64,000 nucleotides of DNA, from NCBI RefSeq assembly GCF_029964055.1, contig NZ_CP124836.1:1798001-1862000 (forward strand). The letters run 5' to 3'. Origin of the DNA: Arthrobacter sp. EM1. Lineage in GTDB: Bacteria; Actinomycetota; Actinomycetes; Actinomycetales; Micrococcaceae. Shown here in pieces: positions 1-9,074 of this stretch. Each line of letters opens with the position of its first letter. Position 1 is the stretch's first letter. Under the pieces are notes generated by a model, which was not told where the DNA came from, did no database searches, and worked only from the letters and a program-made list of their open reading frames with translations. The translations under genes and the position numbers were made by a program.

Positions 1-1067
1 CGGACCTGGCCGCGGCCGGCTACCTGAAGATATTCGTGCCCGAGTCCGACGGCGGCTTCGGACTCGGGCTCGCGGCGGCAGCCGCGCTCCAGCGCCGGCT
101 GGCGACGGCCGCGCCGGCCACCGCACTGGCAATCAACATGCACCTGGTGTGGACCGGCGTCGCGCATGTTTTGGCGGCCCGCGGTGATTCGTCGCTGGAC
201 TATGTCCTGAAGGAAGCCGGCCAGGGGGAGATCTTCGCGTTCGGAAACTCGGAGCCCGGCAACGACTCGGTGCTCTTTGATTCGCGCACCACAGCTGTTC
301 CGCAGGCCGGCGGCGGCTACGCCTTCACCGGCCGAAAGATCTTCACCAGCCTCTCACCGGTGTGGACCCGGCTCGGGATCTTTGGAAAGGACTCCGCCGC
401 CGCGGACGGCGCGGGGCAACTGGTCCACGGTTTTATCACCAGGGAGACCCCGGGCTACGAAATCCTGCCCGACTGGGACACGCTGGGCATGCGGGCCAGC
501 CAATCGAACACAACGGTCCTGGCGGACGCCGTGGTGCCCCCGGAGCGGATCTTCCGGAAGTTGCCGGTAGGCCCGAACGCCGATCCGCTGATCTTCGCCA
601 TCTTCGCGTGCTTCGAGACGCTCCTTGCCGCGGTGTACACCGGCATCGGCGAACGCGCCCTGTCCCTGGGCGTCCAGGCCGTTAAGCGACGGACGTCGTT
701 CAAAAACGGCGGGCGAAGCTACGCCCAGGACCCTGACATCCGCTGGAAGGTGGCCGACGCAGCGATGGCGATGGACGCGCTATACCCGCAGCTGGCCAGC
801 GTCGCGACGGACGTCGACTCGCTTGCCGATCACGGCGGCCAGTGGTTCCCGAAACTGGTCGGTCTGAAAGTCAGTGCGACCGAGACGGCCCGTACCGTCG
901 TGGACCTGGCCATCAGGGTCTCCGGGGGATCGAGCTACTTTCGCGGTTCCGAACTGGAACGGCTGTACCGTGACGTACTTGCGGGCATGTTCCATCCCTC
1001 GGACGACGAATCGGCACACAACACCGTAGCCAGCGCATGGCTGGGTCCGCTGGACCCCGACGCCTAG
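1..1067 (+). CDS. Acyl-CoA dehydrogenase family protein, 5'-truncated by window edge
   Basis: The reading frame is open from base 3, so the true start lies upstream of the window; a GTG at 36 is internal. The visible part begins in the N-terminal helical domain (AAAGYLKIFVPESDGGFG). It continues through the FAD/substrate beta domain (GRKIFTSLSPVW, then WDTLGMRASQSNTT, the usual W-x-x-LGMRxTxS-type segment) into a C-terminal helical bundle with RVSGGSSYF. Family members oxidise acyl-CoA or related substrates with FAD and pass electrons to an acceptor. The substrate cannot be told; flavin monooxygenases of the DszC/HpaB type share this fold and remain possible. Stop at 1065-1067. Confidence 0.85.
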   Translation, partial: DLAAAGYLKIFVPESDGGFGLGLAAAAALQRRLATAAPATALAINMHLVWTGVAHVLAARGDSSLDYVLKEAGQGEIFAFGNSEPGNDSVLFDSRTTAVPQAGGGYAFTGRKIFTSLSPVWTRLGIFGKDSAAADGAGQLVHGFITRETPGYEILPDWDTLGMRASQSNTTVLADAVVPPERIFRKLPVGPNADPLIFAIFACFETLLAAVYTGIGERALSLGVQAVKRRTSFKNGGRSYAQDPDIRWKVADAAMAMDALYPQLASVATDVDSLADHGGQWFPKLVGLKVSATETARTVVDLAIRVSGGSSYFRGSELERLYRDVLAGMFHPSDDESAHNTVASAWLGPLDPDA

Positions 1068-1086
1068 GTGGTCCGCTGGAGGCGCC

Positions 1087-1320
1087 CTAAACGGTTCGCT
1101 GGACCTGCGTCACCCGGCGGCGGAGCCAGAAGCGGCGGCCGCCGCCCAGATACAGCACACTGCGTTCCAGCTCCCATTTTCCGTACTCGGAATGTTCGAC
1201 CAGACGGCGGTGCGCCTCGGGCAGGGAATCGTCAGGACTGACCGTCACCACGAGGTACTCGTACTGCTTGGCGTAGTCCCGTTCCCGCCGGACTGAGCTG
1301 TTGAGAAAATGTTCTTTCAT
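1087..1320 (-). CDS. DUF5703 small conserved protein
   Basis: A 77-residue protein starting MKEHFLNSSVRRERDYAKQY and ending with an arginine-rich segment (GGGRRFWLRRRVTQVQ). It is recognised as the DUF5703 family common in Actinobacteria; the function is unknown. The longer reading frame reaches back to 1416, but the ATG at 1320 is preceded at once by a GGAG-type ribosome site and begins the conserved sequence, so it is preferred. It is convergent with the acyl-CoA dehydrogenase gene and divergent from the small acidic gene at 1360. No membrane segment or known catalytic motif is visible. Confidence 0.8.
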   Translation of the reverse strand: MKEHFLNSSVRRERDYAKQYEYLVVTVSPDDSLPEAHRRLVEHSEYGKWELERSVLYLGGGRRFWLRRRVTQVQRTV

Positions 1321-1347
1321 TGCTCTCCATTTTCGTCCATTTCCGGC

Positions 1348-1353
1348 TAACGT
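1348..1353 (+). promoter_or_regulatory. -10 element of leaderless promoter (gene at 1360)
   Basis: TAACGT is followed by 6 nt and then ATG at 1360, fitting a leaderless transcript that begins at or beside the start codon. Confidence 0.5.
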
Positions 1354-1359
1354 GAAGTC

Positions 1360-1623
1360 ATGAGCATCGATCCGCGTGTCGCGCTTGGAGCCCTCACGGC
1401 TGCGCTGGAAGAACACCTTGCCGCGGCGTCATCCCAGCGGCGGCCCGGGGACCCAGCAGTCGAGGCGGCGTTTTTCACCCTTGCCGATGCTTTTGAAGTC
1501 TACGACGATGCCCTCTATGAAGCGTACGGCGAAGTGACCGGGCTTGAGGTTATGGACGACGGCGGTGCTGAGGACGAGGACGAGACCGACGAAGAAGAAG
1601 ACCTCGAAATCCTCCAGAACTGA
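1360..1623 (+). CDS. Small acidic conserved protein
   Basis: An 87-residue protein. The N-terminal two thirds (MSIDPRVALGALTAALEEHL through FEVYDDALYEAYGEVTGLEV) look helical. The last ~22 residues are almost entirely Asp and Glu (DEDETDEEEDLEILQ), giving a very acidic tail. Similar actinobacterial proteins are sometimes labelled primosomal protein, but I see no domain that supports this. The ATG lacks a Shine-Dalgarno sequence and has a -10-like hexamer 6 nt upstream, so the mRNA is probably leaderless. Function unknown. Confidence 0.7.
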   Translation: MSIDPRVALGALTAALEEHLAAASSQRRPGDPAVEAAFFTLADAFEVYDDALYEAYGEVTGLEVMDDGGAEDEDETDEEEDLEILQN

Positions 1624-1653
1624 TCCGGCGGTGAAGCCGGCTGGGGTCGCCGC

Positions 1654-2589
1654 CTAAACGGGGCGGGACACATCTTCGAGGGCCTGCGCGATCTGCGGCG
1701 GGAGGGGCGCCAGTGTCGCATCCAGGATCTCCTTGAGCTGGACCGGGGTCCGCGGTCCCACGACCGCCGTTGCCACACCGTGCTGGGACAACAGCCAGCT
1801 CAGGGCGACGTCCATGGCTGTCCGGCCCAGGCCCTTCGCCGCCATTGCAACAGCCTCCACCACGCTGGATGCCGAACCTTCAAGGTACGGCTCGACATAT
1901 CCTGCCAACCGCTCCTGGGCGGCCCGAGAATCCGCGGGAATCTGGCCGCGGTACTTCCCGCTCAACACCCCCCGTCCCATCGCGCCCCAAGCCATCAGGC
2001 CCAATCCGGCGTCCTCGACGGCCGGTATAAGTTCGGCTTCGGGGGAGCGGCACAGGAGGGAGTATTCGGACTGGTTGGCGACCAGCGGGAAACCAGCCAC
2101 CGCTGCCGCCTTTGCCGTCTGCCAGCCGTTGAAGTTCGAGACGCCTGCATAGCGGGCACGGCCCGAGCGCACCGCGAATTCAAGTGCGGACAAGGTCTCC
2201 TCCAACGGGACGTTCGGATCCCAGGCCTGAGCGAACCAGAGGTCCACGTAGTCGGTCCCCAGCCGCGCAAGGCTCGCATCCAGGCCGGCAAGCATTCCGT
2301 TCCTCGAGGTGTCCACGCTGCGCCGGCCATCCGCCGTCGACAGCCCGGCTTTTGTGGAAATGACTACCTCCGAGCGCGCCACGACGTCGCCCAGCATGCC
2401 GCCCAGCATCGCCTCGGCCCGGCCTTCGCCGTAGGACGCTGCAGTGTCCAGCAAGGTCCCGCCTCCGTCCAGAAAAGTGCGGAGCAGGGCCGAGGCATCC
2501 TGCTCATCTGTTTCCCGGGACCAGGACATGGTGCCGAGGGAAAGGGAGGACACGCGCAACCCACTGTTGCCGACATAACGCTGCTGCAT
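1654..2589 (-). CDS. Aldo/keto reductase
   Basis: A 311-residue single-domain NADPH-dependent oxidoreductase of the AKR superfamily. The N-terminus ([20 protein letters not shown]) is typical. The active-site region [14 protein letters not shown] contains the conserved Asp and Tyr, followed by VVISTKAGL with the catalytic Lys. The C-terminal NADPH-binding motif follows ([13 protein letters not shown]). Closest in style to voltage-gated K+ channel beta-subunit/YhdN-like reductases; the substrate is unknown. The ATG at 2589 has TAAGCT 7 nt upstream and no ribosome site. Divergently arranged with uppP, 52 bp start to start. Confidence 0.88.
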   Translation of the reverse strand: MQQRYVGNSGLRVSSLSLGTMSWSRETDEQDASALLRTFLDGGGTLLDTAASYGEGRAEAMLGGMLGDVVARSEVVISTKAGLSTADGRRSVDTSRNGMLAGLDASLARLGTDYVDLWFAQAWDPNVPLEETLSALEFAVRSGRARYAGVSNFNGWQTAKAAAVAGFPLVANQSEYSLLCRSPEAELIPAVEDAGLGLMAWGAMGRGVLSGKYRGQIPADSRAAQERLAGYVEPYLEGSASSVVEAVAMAAKGLGRTAMDVALSWLLSQHGVATAVVGPRTPVQLKEILDATLAPLPPQIAQALEDVSRPV

Positions 2590-2596
2590 GTCAGCA

Positions 2597-2602
2597 AGCT
2601 TA
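2597..2602 (-). promoter_or_regulatory. -10 element of leaderless promoter (aldo/keto reductase)
   Basis: TAAGCT on the minus strand lies 7 nt before the ATG at 2589. It is back to back with the uppP promoter, whose -10 begins 26 bp away. Confidence 0.5.
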
Positions 2603-2627
2603 CGGGGATTAGGACGGCTTCATAACG

Positions 2628-2633
2628 TAGGGT
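2628..2633 (+). promoter_or_regulatory. -10 element of uppP promoter
   Basis: TAGGGT lies 8 nt before the GTG at 2642. This is slightly longer than the 6-7 nt seen at most leaderless starts in this window. Confidence 0.45.
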
Positions 2634-2641
2634 CTATAAAC

Positions 2642-3475
2642 GTGAACTGGTTTGAAGCGGCCTTTCTGGGCCTTGTACAGGGTCTGACTGAATTCCTTCC
2701 GATTTCCTCTAGCGCCCATCTGCGGATCGTTGGCTCGTTCCTGCCCACGGCGGCCGATCCCGGTGCCGCGTTTACCGCCATCACCCAGCTCGGCACGGAG
2801 ACCGCTGTCATTGTGTATTTCCGCCGCGACATTGTGCGGATCGTGAGGGCATGGGCCGGATCCCTGACCGGCAGGGTGTCCCGGCAGCACCCTGACGCCA
2901 GGATGGGGTGGCTGGTGATCCTCGGCAGCCTGCCGATCATCGTCCTCGGGCTGCTGTTCCAGGACCAAATCGAATCCGTGCTCCGCAGCCTCTGGATCGT
3001 TGCCACCACACTGATTGTTTTCGGCATGATCCTCGCAGTCGCCGACGCCGTCGGACGCCAGCAGCGCGACTTGACCCAGCTCAGCTACAAACACGGCATC
3101 CTCTACGGCCTGGCCCAGGCCATGGCCCTGATCCCCGGGGTCTCGCGCTCCGGCGGAACGATCACAGCCGGGCTGCTAATGGGCTACACCCGCGAGGCGG
3201 CAGCCCGCTATTCGTTTTTGCTGGCGATCCCTGCCGTCTTTGGCAGCGGCTTGTACCAGCTCTACAAGGTGGTCTCCAAGGACGGCATCAGCGGCCCGTA
3301 CGGTCTCCCGGAAACGGCCCTCGCCACCGCCGTGGCGTTTGTGGTGGGGTACATCATCATCGGCTGGTTCCTGAAATATGTATCCACCCACAGCTATCGT
3401 CTTTTCGTCTGGTACCGGATCGGCCTGGGCCTGGCCCTGTACGTGCTGCTCGGTTTTAACGTCATCAGCGCCTAG
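2642..3475 (+). CDS. uppP: Undecaprenyl-diphosphatase (UppP/BacA)
   Basis: A 277-residue polytopic membrane enzyme that dephosphorylates undecaprenyl diphosphate, recycling the lipid carrier for peptidoglycan; overexpression is known to give bacitracin resistance. The family signatures are present: [18 protein letters not shown] near the N-terminus and [13 protein letters not shown] in the second half. These carry the conserved Glu, Ser and Arg of the BacA active site. Hydrophobic segments recur throughout. The GTG at 2642 begins exactly at [10 protein letters not shown], where the family begins. It lies 15 bp upstream of mshC, which has its own leaderless-type promoter. Confidence 0.95.
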   Translation: MNWFEAAFLGLVQGLTEFLPISSSAHLRIVGSFLPTAADPGAAFTAITQLGTETAVIVYFRRDIVRIVRAWAGSLTGRVSRQHPDARMGWLVILGSLPIIVLGLLFQDQIESVLRSLWIVATTLIVFGMILAVADAVGRQQRDLTQLSYKHGILYGLAQAMALIPGVSRSGGTITAGLLMGYTREAAARYSFLLAIPAVFGSGLYQLYKVVSKDGISGPYGLPETALATAVAFVVGYIIIGWFLKYVSTHSYRLFVWYRIGLGLALYVLLGFNVISA

Positions 3476-3478
3476 CAC

Positions 3479-3484
3479 TAGGCT
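3479..3484 (+). promoter_or_regulatory. -10 element of leaderless promoter (mshC)
   Basis: TAGGCT, then 6 nt, then GTG at 3491; it sits just 3' of the uppP stop codon. Confidence 0.55.
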
Positions 3485-3490
3485 GGGACT

Positions 3491-4771
3491 GTGAAGTCTT
3501 GGATCTCCCGCCCCGTCCCCCACCTGCCGGGCAACATGCCTGCCCTCCGCCTCTTCGACACTGCCCAGGGCAGCGTCGTCACCCTTGGGGCAGCGGGTGA
3601 ACAATCGATGTACGTCTGCGGAATCACCCCCTACGACGCCACCCACATGGGCCACGCCGCCAGCTACGTCGCGTTCGACCTGCTCAACCGAGCGTGGCGG
3701 GACGGCGGCCAGCAGGTCGCCTACGTGCAGAACGTCACCGACGTCGACGACCCCCTGCTGGAGCGCGCTACGGCGACCGGCGTGGACTGGCGGGAGCTTG
3801 CCGCCAGCCAAATCGAGCTCTTCCAGACCGACATGGAGGCCCTCAATGTACTGGCACCGGACCGCTATGTGGGCGCCGTTGAATCTGTCCCGCTGATTGT
3901 GCCGGCCATTGAGCGGCTGCTGCACCGGGGTCTCGCCTACCGGGTCCCCGGCACAGCCGGCGAGCCTGACGGTGATGTCTATTACGACGTCGAAGCCGCC
4001 AGCAAGCACGCCGCCGAGGCCACCGATGCCTGGACCCTCGGCGCGCTCTCCGGACTCTCCGACGCCGAAATGCTGGGACTCTTCGCCGAACGCGGCGGGG
4101 ACCCCGGGCGCGTCGGCAAGCATCAGGCCCTGGACCCGCTGCTCTGGCGGGTTGCGCGGGCTGGCGAACCCAGCTGGCCCGGCGGGGAACTGGGGGAGGG
4201 CCGGCCCGGATGGCACATCGAATGTACAGTCATCGCGCACGAGTACCTGCCGGCGCCCTTTACGGTGCAGGGCGGCGGCTCGGACCTGGTCTTCCCGCAC
4301 CACGAAATGAGTGCCGGGCACGCACACTCCCTCTCCGGCGTCCCGCTGGCGCAGCACTTTGCGCACGCCGGGATGGTCGGGCTGGACGGCGAGAAAATGA
4401 GCAAGTCCAAGGGAAACTTGGTCCTGGTTTCGAAACTCCGCGCCGCCGGCGAGGAGCCGGCCGCCATCCGGCTGGCCATTCTGGCCCACCACTACCGCAG
4501 TGACTGGTCCTGGACCGGGGCCGGGTTCGCCGCTGCCAAGGACAGGCTCCGCACCTGGCGGGCTGCGGCCGACGCCGCGCCGGAGGGCTCAGGTGCCGGG
4601 CTGCTGTCCCGCCTGCGGGCCGAACTCTCGAACGATTTGAACGCTCCCGGGGCGGTCGCGGCCGTGGACGACTGGGCGACGTCCGCCCTTGCAGCCGGCC
4701 GGCCGGGATCCCCGGCGGAGGGCGCCCTGGTCAGCGACGCCATCAATGCGCTGCTGGGCGTCGAACTCTAG
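3491..4771 (+). CDS. mshC: L-cysteine:1D-myo-inositol 2-amino-2-deoxy-alpha-D-glucopyranoside ligase (MshC)
   Basis: A 426-residue cytosolic ligase of mycothiol biosynthesis: ATP-dependent condensation of cysteine with GlcN-Ins. It is a paralogue of cysteinyl-tRNA synthetase. The zinc-ligand Cys lies in [18 protein letters not shown] (C43), with the HIGH-like motif at residues 52-56 and KMSKS at about 302-306. Length and the short C-terminal region (no full anticodon-binding domain) fit MshC better than CysS, which is usually longer. The GTG start has a -10 hexamer 6 nt upstream. The gene implies mycothiol as the main low-molecular-weight thiol. Confidence 0.93.
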   Translation: MKSWISRPVPHLPGNMPALRLFDTAQGSVVTLGAAGEQSMYVCGITPYDATHMGHAASYVAFDLLNRAWRDGGQQVAYVQNVTDVDDPLLERATATGVDWRELAASQIELFQTDMEALNVLAPDRYVGAVESVPLIVPAIERLLHRGLAYRVPGTAGEPDGDVYYDVEAASKHAAEATDAWTLGALSGLSDAEMLGLFAERGGDPGRVGKHQALDPLLWRVARAGEPSWPGGELGEGRPGWHIECTVIAHEYLPAPFTVQGGGSDLVFPHHEMSAGHAHSLSGVPLAQHFAHAGMVGLDGEKMSKSKGNLVLVSKLRAAGEEPAAIRLAILAHHYRSDWSWTGAGFAAAKDRLRTWRAAADAAPEGSGAGLLSRLRAELSNDLNAPGAVAAVDDWATSALAAGRPGSPAEGALVSDAINALLGVEL

Positions 4772-4791
4772 GGCCCGAACCCGGCCTTGCG

Positions 4792-5697
4792 CTATGGCTT
4801 GTCCTTGCCGCGGCGCTTGAGGTAACGCTCAAATTCCCGGGCGATCGACTCGCCGCTGGCCTCCGGGAGGTCAGCAGTGTCCTTTGCCTCCTCCAGCTGG
4901 CGCACATAGGCAGCTATTTCGGGGTCCTCGGTGGCCAGCTCATCCACGCCGCGTTCCCAGGCGTCGGACTCCTCAACGAGGTCCTGGGTGTCCAGCGGAA
5001 CCTGCAGCAACTCTTCGATCCGGTGCAGCAGGGCGAGCTGGGCCTTCGGCGACGGCGCCTGGGCCACGTAGTGCGGGACCGCGGCCCAGAGCGAGACCGT
5101 GGGCAGTCCGGCGAGCAGTGCTACTTCAGCGAGGACCCCGACGATTCCCACGGGACCCTCGTACTGCGATGCTTCAAGGTCCATCCGCTCCCGCAGCGCG
5201 GGGTCATCGGTGGACGTGCTTACCGGAATCGGCCTGCTGTGCGGCACGTCGGCGAGCAGCGCGCCGACGAGGATCACGTAGTCGGCGTTGAGAGCTTCGG
5301 CGTGGACCAACAGTTCGGCGGTGTAGGCGCGCCATTTGTAGGACGGCTCCGTGCCCTGGACAAAAATTACGTCCACGTTGGACCCGGGAGCACTCGCCTT
5401 GAAGATCCGGGTTGAGGGCCACTTGATCTTCCGCTCCCCGGTCGCCGTGCGGCGGATGGTGGGCCGGGTGAACTGGAAGTCGTAGTATTCGTCGGCGTCG
5501 ACCGATCCGACTTTTTTGCCGCCCCAGAGCTTGTTCAGGTAGCGCAAGGCATCACTCGCGGCCTCACCGGCGTCGTTCCAGCCTTCGAAGGCGGCGAGCA
5601 TTACGGTGATGCGCCTGCCCTCGGGAACGGGCTGCAGCAGCCGTTCCGGCTCGGGCACGCTGCCCGTTTCCGTGGGGTCTACCTCAAAGCTGTTCAT
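4792..5697 (-). CDS. PAC2 family protein
   Basis: A 301-residue soluble protein with the PAC2 (proteasome assembly chaperone 2-like) fold. Features include an N-terminal ITVMLAAFEGWNDAGEAASDAL, a central IFVQGTEPSYKWRAYTAELLVHA and VSLWAAVPHYVAQAPSPKAQLALL. Its C-terminus is charged and probably helical. The family is named after a eukaryotic proteasome chaperone; in Actinobacteria its role is unproven. It lies 3.4 kb from the proteasome genes, which makes a link tempting but unproven. The ATG at 5697 has a minus-strand TAGGGT 6 nt upstream, fitting a leaderless mRNA. Confidence 0.85.
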   Translation of the reverse strand: MNSFEVDPTETGSVPEPERLLQPVPEGRRITVMLAAFEGWNDAGEAASDALRYLNKLWGGKKVGSVDADEYYDFQFTRPTIRRTATGERKIKWPSTRIFKASAPGSNVDVIFVQGTEPSYKWRAYTAELLVHAEALNADYVILVGALLADVPHSRPIPVSTSTDDPALRERMDLEASQYEGPVGIVGVLAEVALLAGLPTVSLWAAVPHYVAQAPSPKAQLALLHRIEELLQVPLDTQDLVEESDAWERGVDELATEDPEIAAYVRQLEEAKDTADLPEASGESIAREFERYLKRRGKDKP

Positions 5698-5703
5698 CTC
5701 TTC

Positions 5704-5709
5704 ACCCTA
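5704..5709 (-). promoter_or_regulatory. -10 element of leaderless promoter (PAC2 gene)
   Basis: Minus-strand TAGGGT, then 6 nt, then ATG at 5697. Confidence 0.55.
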
Positions 5710-5814
5710 CGTCCAAGGACCCGGCCGCCGCATGGAATGAAGCGCCGGGAATCGCCGTCCCGCGGTGGATATTCGCCACAGGCGTACTCTCGGGCCCCGC
5801 ACAGGCCCGCACCG

Positions 5815-5820
5815 TAGACT
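5815..5820 (+). promoter_or_regulatory. -10 element of leaderless promoter (HAD gene)
   Basis: TAGACT, then 7 nt, then ATG at 5828. Confidence 0.55.
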
Positions 5821-5827
5821 GGAAAGT

Positions 5828-6577
5828 ATGCAATCCACAGTTTCCCAGCCCCTCCTCAAAGCCGCGCTCTGGGATATGGATGGCACCATCGTCGACACTG
5901 AACCGTACTGGATTGAGGCCGAGCATGCCCTGGTCGAGGCGCACGGCGGGCAGTGGTCCCATCCGCAGGCGATGCAGCTGGTAGGCCAGTCCCTGGACTT
6001 CTCCGCGGGCATCCTGCAGGACGCCGGCGTCGCGCTGGAACGCCGTGAGATTATCAACATCCTCACGGCCCATGTCATCAGCCGGGTCCGTACCCTCGTG
6101 CCCTGGCGGCCCGGCGCCCGGGAGCTCCTGGACGAGCTCCACACCGCGGGCATCCGCTGTGCCCTCGTGACCATGTCCGAGGCCCCGCTGGCACGCGAGA
6201 TCGTGGCGAGCCTTCCCAAGCCATACTTCGATTTCCTGGTAACCGGTGACACCGTCACACAGGGCAAGCCGCATCCCGAGGCCTATCTCAAGGCTGTCGA
6301 ACTGCTCCAGGAGCAGGACCCCTCGCTGGCCCTGCACCACTGCATCGCACTCGAGGACTCGGAACCGGGAGTGGCGGCCGCCGTCGCCTCCGGAGTCCTG
6401 ACGGTCGCCATTGCGCACATTGTGCCCCTGCCGCCGGACCCCCGCCACGCCAGCTGGGACACCCTGGCGGGCCGTACGGTGGCCGACCTCGAAGAACTCG
6501 TGGCGCTGCGGCACGAGTTCCCGGGTGCGCCCCTCGAACGGGAACCCGACGCTGCGAAGGTGCCTGACCATGACTGA
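5828..6577 (+). CDS. HAD-superfamily hydrolase
   Basis: A 249-residue phosphohydrolase of the HAD superfamily, beta-phosphoglucomutase-like subgroup. Motif I is ALWDMDGTIVDTEPYW (nucleophile Asp and acid/base Asp), motif II is the Thr in CALVTMSEAP, motif III is the Lys in QGKPHPEAYLKA, and motif IV is ALEDSEPGVAAA. The alpha-helical cap lies between motifs I and II. The substrate is not predictable. The start at 5828 is preferred over an in-frame ATG at 5765 because homology begins here and a -10 hexamer lies 7 nt upstream. Its 3' end overlaps the next gene by 8 nt, so the two are probably translationally coupled. Confidence 0.88.
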   Translation: MQSTVSQPLLKAALWDMDGTIVDTEPYWIEAEHALVEAHGGQWSHPQAMQLVGQSLDFSAGILQDAGVALERREIINILTAHVISRVRTLVPWRPGARELLDELHTAGIRCALVTMSEAPLAREIVASLPKPYFDFLVTGDTVTQGKPHPEAYLKAVELLQEQDPSLALHHCIALEDSEPGVAAAVASGVLTVAIAHIVPLPPDPRHASWDTLAGRTVADLEELVALRHEFPGAPLEREPDAAKVPDHD

Positions 6578-7778
6578 CACCGAAACCCGCGGACGCAATG
6601 GGCAGAATCCCCGGAAACAAGGCCGCAAAGAAGGAATCGCGCTGGGGCGCATCTTTGGTGTGCCGGTAATCCTCGCCTATTCGTGGTTCATCATTGCCGC
6701 CTTCACCGTGATCGCCTACGGCCCGGTGCTGCAGGCGAACAACCCCTTGCTGGGCATCGGCGCGTACCTTGTCGCCTTCGCCTACGCTGTCCTGCTGCTG
6801 ATTTCAGTCCTGGTGCACGAACTCGCGCACGCACTCACTGCCAGGATCTTCGGCTGGCCCAGCGAAAAGATCGTCTTGAACCTCTGGGGCGGGCACACCC
6901 AGTTCGAAAGCTTCACGGCTTCGCCCGGCCGGTCGGTCCTTGTGGCGATGGCAGGTCCTGCGGCGAACTTTGTCCTGGCCGCAGCGGGCTGGCTCCTGCT
7001 GACCGGCGCCGACCTGCGCGGAGTCGCGGGCATCCTGGCCAACATCTTCGTCTGGGCCAACCTGCTGATCGGCCTCTTCAACGTTCTGCCCGGGTTGCCG
7101 CTGGACGGCGGCCGGCTGGTGGAGTCCGCCGTGTGGAAACTGACGGGCAGCCAGGAGAAGGGCACCGTGGCGGCGGGCTGGGGCGGCAGGATCATTGTGA
7201 TCGCCCTCGTGCTGTGGTTTGTGGCGCTGCCATTGATCAGCGGCGGCCGGCCGGATGTTTCACTGATGCTCATCACAGCCCTCGTTGGCAGCTTCCTCTG
7301 GATGGGCGCCGGCGCCTCGATTGTGCAGGCACGGCTGCGGGGCCGGCTACCCCTGGTGGAAGCCGGGGCGCTGGCCGAACCCGCGCTCGGCTTCCCGGAG
7401 TCGGCCACCGTGGCCGAGCTGCTGGCGCTGGCCCCGAATCCGGCCACCGGGGCAGTTCCGGCTATTGTCCTTTACGGTCCGGACGGGCGTCCGGCTGGAG
7501 TGGTCGACGGCGCGGCAGTGGCCACCGTTCCTGCCGGCGCGGCTGCCACCACCGCCCTCACCGCCGTGTCCTACGCCCTTGGACCCGGCGCGTACGTGCC
7601 CGCTTGGTCAAAGGGGCAGGAACTGCTCCAGTACCTGGCCCAGCTCGACGGCGTGGAGTACGCCGTGGTGGACCGCGACGGCACCGTCACCGGACTGCTC
7701 CGACAATCAGTCGTGCTGGCAGCCCTCAAGGGCCGGCGTCCGGGGCCCGGCAAGCGGATGTTCGGCCAAAGCCGGTAG
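6570..7778 (+). CDS. Site-2 protease family zinc metalloprotease (Rip3-like)
   Basis: A 402-residue integral membrane protein. The zinc motif HExxH is visible in LVHELAHALTARIFGWP, with the second metal site in LFNVLPGLPLDGGRLVESAVW (the NPDG-like segment, here LPLDGG). At least five hydrophobic segments surround these. The C-terminal ~130 residues look like a CBS-type domain pair, which places it with Rip3/SpoIVFB-CBS-like group III site-2 proteases. Such enzymes cut membrane-embedded substrates such as anti-sigma factors. The start overlaps the HAD gene stop (ATGACTGA). No anti-sigma factor lies nearby. Confidence 0.88.
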   Translation: MTDTETRGRNGQNPRKQGRKEGIALGRIFGVPVILAYSWFIIAAFTVIAYGPVLQANNPLLGIGAYLVAFAYAVLLLISVLVHELAHALTARIFGWPSEKIVLNLWGGHTQFESFTASPGRSVLVAMAGPAANFVLAAAGWLLLTGADLRGVAGILANIFVWANLLIGLFNVLPGLPLDGGRLVESAVWKLTGSQEKGTVAAGWGGRIIVIALVLWFVALPLISGGRPDVSLMLITALVGSFLWMGAGASIVQARLRGRLPLVEAGALAEPALGFPESATVAELLALAPNPATGAVPAIVLYGPDGRPAGVVDGAAVATVPAGAAATTALTAVSYALGPGAYVPAWSKGQELLQYLAQLDGVEYAVVDRDGTVTGLLRQSVVLAALKGRRPGPGKRMFGQSR

Positions 7779-7891
7779 AGTTACCTGCCGGTCGTGTATT
7801 TCCGTGCCCGGGCCACGGCCCCGGGCACCCGGGGCCGGACCTCCGGCACCATCGGCGTCCACACAGCTTTCCAGGAGCGAGGAACATCTTC

Positions 7892-8992
7892 ATGAGCAGC
7901 GACACCGCCGCCAGCATCAGCCCAGACGACGCCGGAACGGCCGACGGCGCTGCCGTCAGCAGCGCACCGGCAACGGCGACCGCACGGATGGCCGCCGCCC
8001 CCGTCGGGTCAGCGCGCCGACGCGGACCCTTCCGGGAGGGTGAGCGTGTCCAGCTCACCGACGAACGCGGCCGGATGAACACAATCAGCCTTGAAGCCGG
8101 CGGTGCTTTCCACACCCACCGCGGCTTCCTGAACCATGACGAGATCATCGGCATGCCGGATGGATCCGTTGTAGTCAACAACGTTGGCCAGCAGTACCAG
8201 ACGCTGCGGCCCCTGCTCTCGGACTTTGTCCTGTCCATGCCGCGCGGCGCGGCCGTCGTCTACCCCAAAGACGCCGGCCAGATTGTCACCATGGCGGACA
8301 TCTTCCCGGGCGCCCGCGTGGTCGAGGCAGGCGTCGGCTCCGGCGCGTTGTCCATCTCGCTGCTTCGTGCGGTGGGCGACAACGGCTACCTGCACTCTTT
8401 TGAGCGCCGGGAGGAATTCGCCGACATCGCCCGCGGCAACGTCGAGACGATCTTCGGCGGCCCGCACCCGGCCTGGCAGATCAGCATTGGCGATTTCCAG
8501 GAGGAAGTGGTCCGCACCGAGGAGCCCGGTTCGGTGGACCGGGTGGTCCTGGACATGCTGGCCCCGTGGGAATGCCTTGACGCCGTAGCCACTGTCCTGG
8601 CACCGGGCGGCGTGTGGATCAACTACGTCGCCACCGTCACGCAGCTGTCCCGGACCGCGGAGGCCATCCGCGCCGACGGCCGCTTCACCGAACCCGACGC
8701 CTGGGAATCCATGGTCCGCGGCTGGCACCTCGAGGGTCTCGCCGTGCGTCCGGACCACAGGATGGTCGCGCACACCGGCTTCCTGCTCGTCACCCGGCGG
8801 CTCGCGGACGGCGTCACGGGCATCTCCCTGAAGCGCCGTCCGTCGAAGACCGGCTTCAACGAAGAGGATGTAAATGCCTGGACGCCCGGTGCCGTAGGGG
8901 AGCGCGCCGTGTCGGACAAGAAGCTGCGCCGGGCGGCCCGGGACGCCATCGCCGGAACCAACGTCAAGGACGATCCGGAGATCACGAAGTAG
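7892..8992 (+). CDS. trmI: tRNA (adenine(58)-N1)-methyltransferase TrmI
   Basis: A 366-residue SAM-dependent enzyme that methylates A58 in the tRNA T-loop. An N-terminal Ala-rich region of ~45 residues precedes the domain beginning PFREGERVQLTDERGR. The SAM site is seen in ARVVEAGVGSGALSISLLRAVG, followed by RVVLDMLAPWECLDAV. The family works as a tetramer. The ATG at 7892 has a good AGGAGCGAGG ribosome site 9 nt away, unlike most genes upstream. It precedes arc, an arrangement I recall from other Actinobacteria including mycobacteria. Confidence 0.92.
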   Translation: MSSDTAASISPDDAGTADGAAVSSAPATATARMAAAPVGSARRRGPFREGERVQLTDERGRMNTISLEAGGAFHTHRGFLNHDEIIGMPDGSVVVNNVGQQYQTLRPLLSDFVLSMPRGAAVVYPKDAGQIVTMADIFPGARVVEAGVGSGALSISLLRAVGDNGYLHSFERREEFADIARGNVETIFGGPHPAWQISIGDFQEEVVRTEEPGSVDRVVLDMLAPWECLDAVATVLAPGGVWINYVATVTQLSRTAEAIRADGRFTEPDAWESMVRGWHLEGLAVRPDHRMVAHTGFLLVTRRLADGVTGISLKRRPSKTGFNEEDVNAWTPGAVGERAVSDKKLRRAARDAIAGTNVKDDPEITK

Positions 8993-9074
8993 TCCGCATT
9001 TCGGAACTCTCCCGCGTCACCGGTCTTCTTGGGACTAGTGTCTAAGGAGAAGCGTACGAAGGGGCTGATGCACC

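Noticed and set aside
6683..7891. In-frame upstream extension of trmI
   Set aside because: It runs through the site-2 protease gene in another frame; the ATG at 7892 has a strong ribosome site and begins the family sequence.
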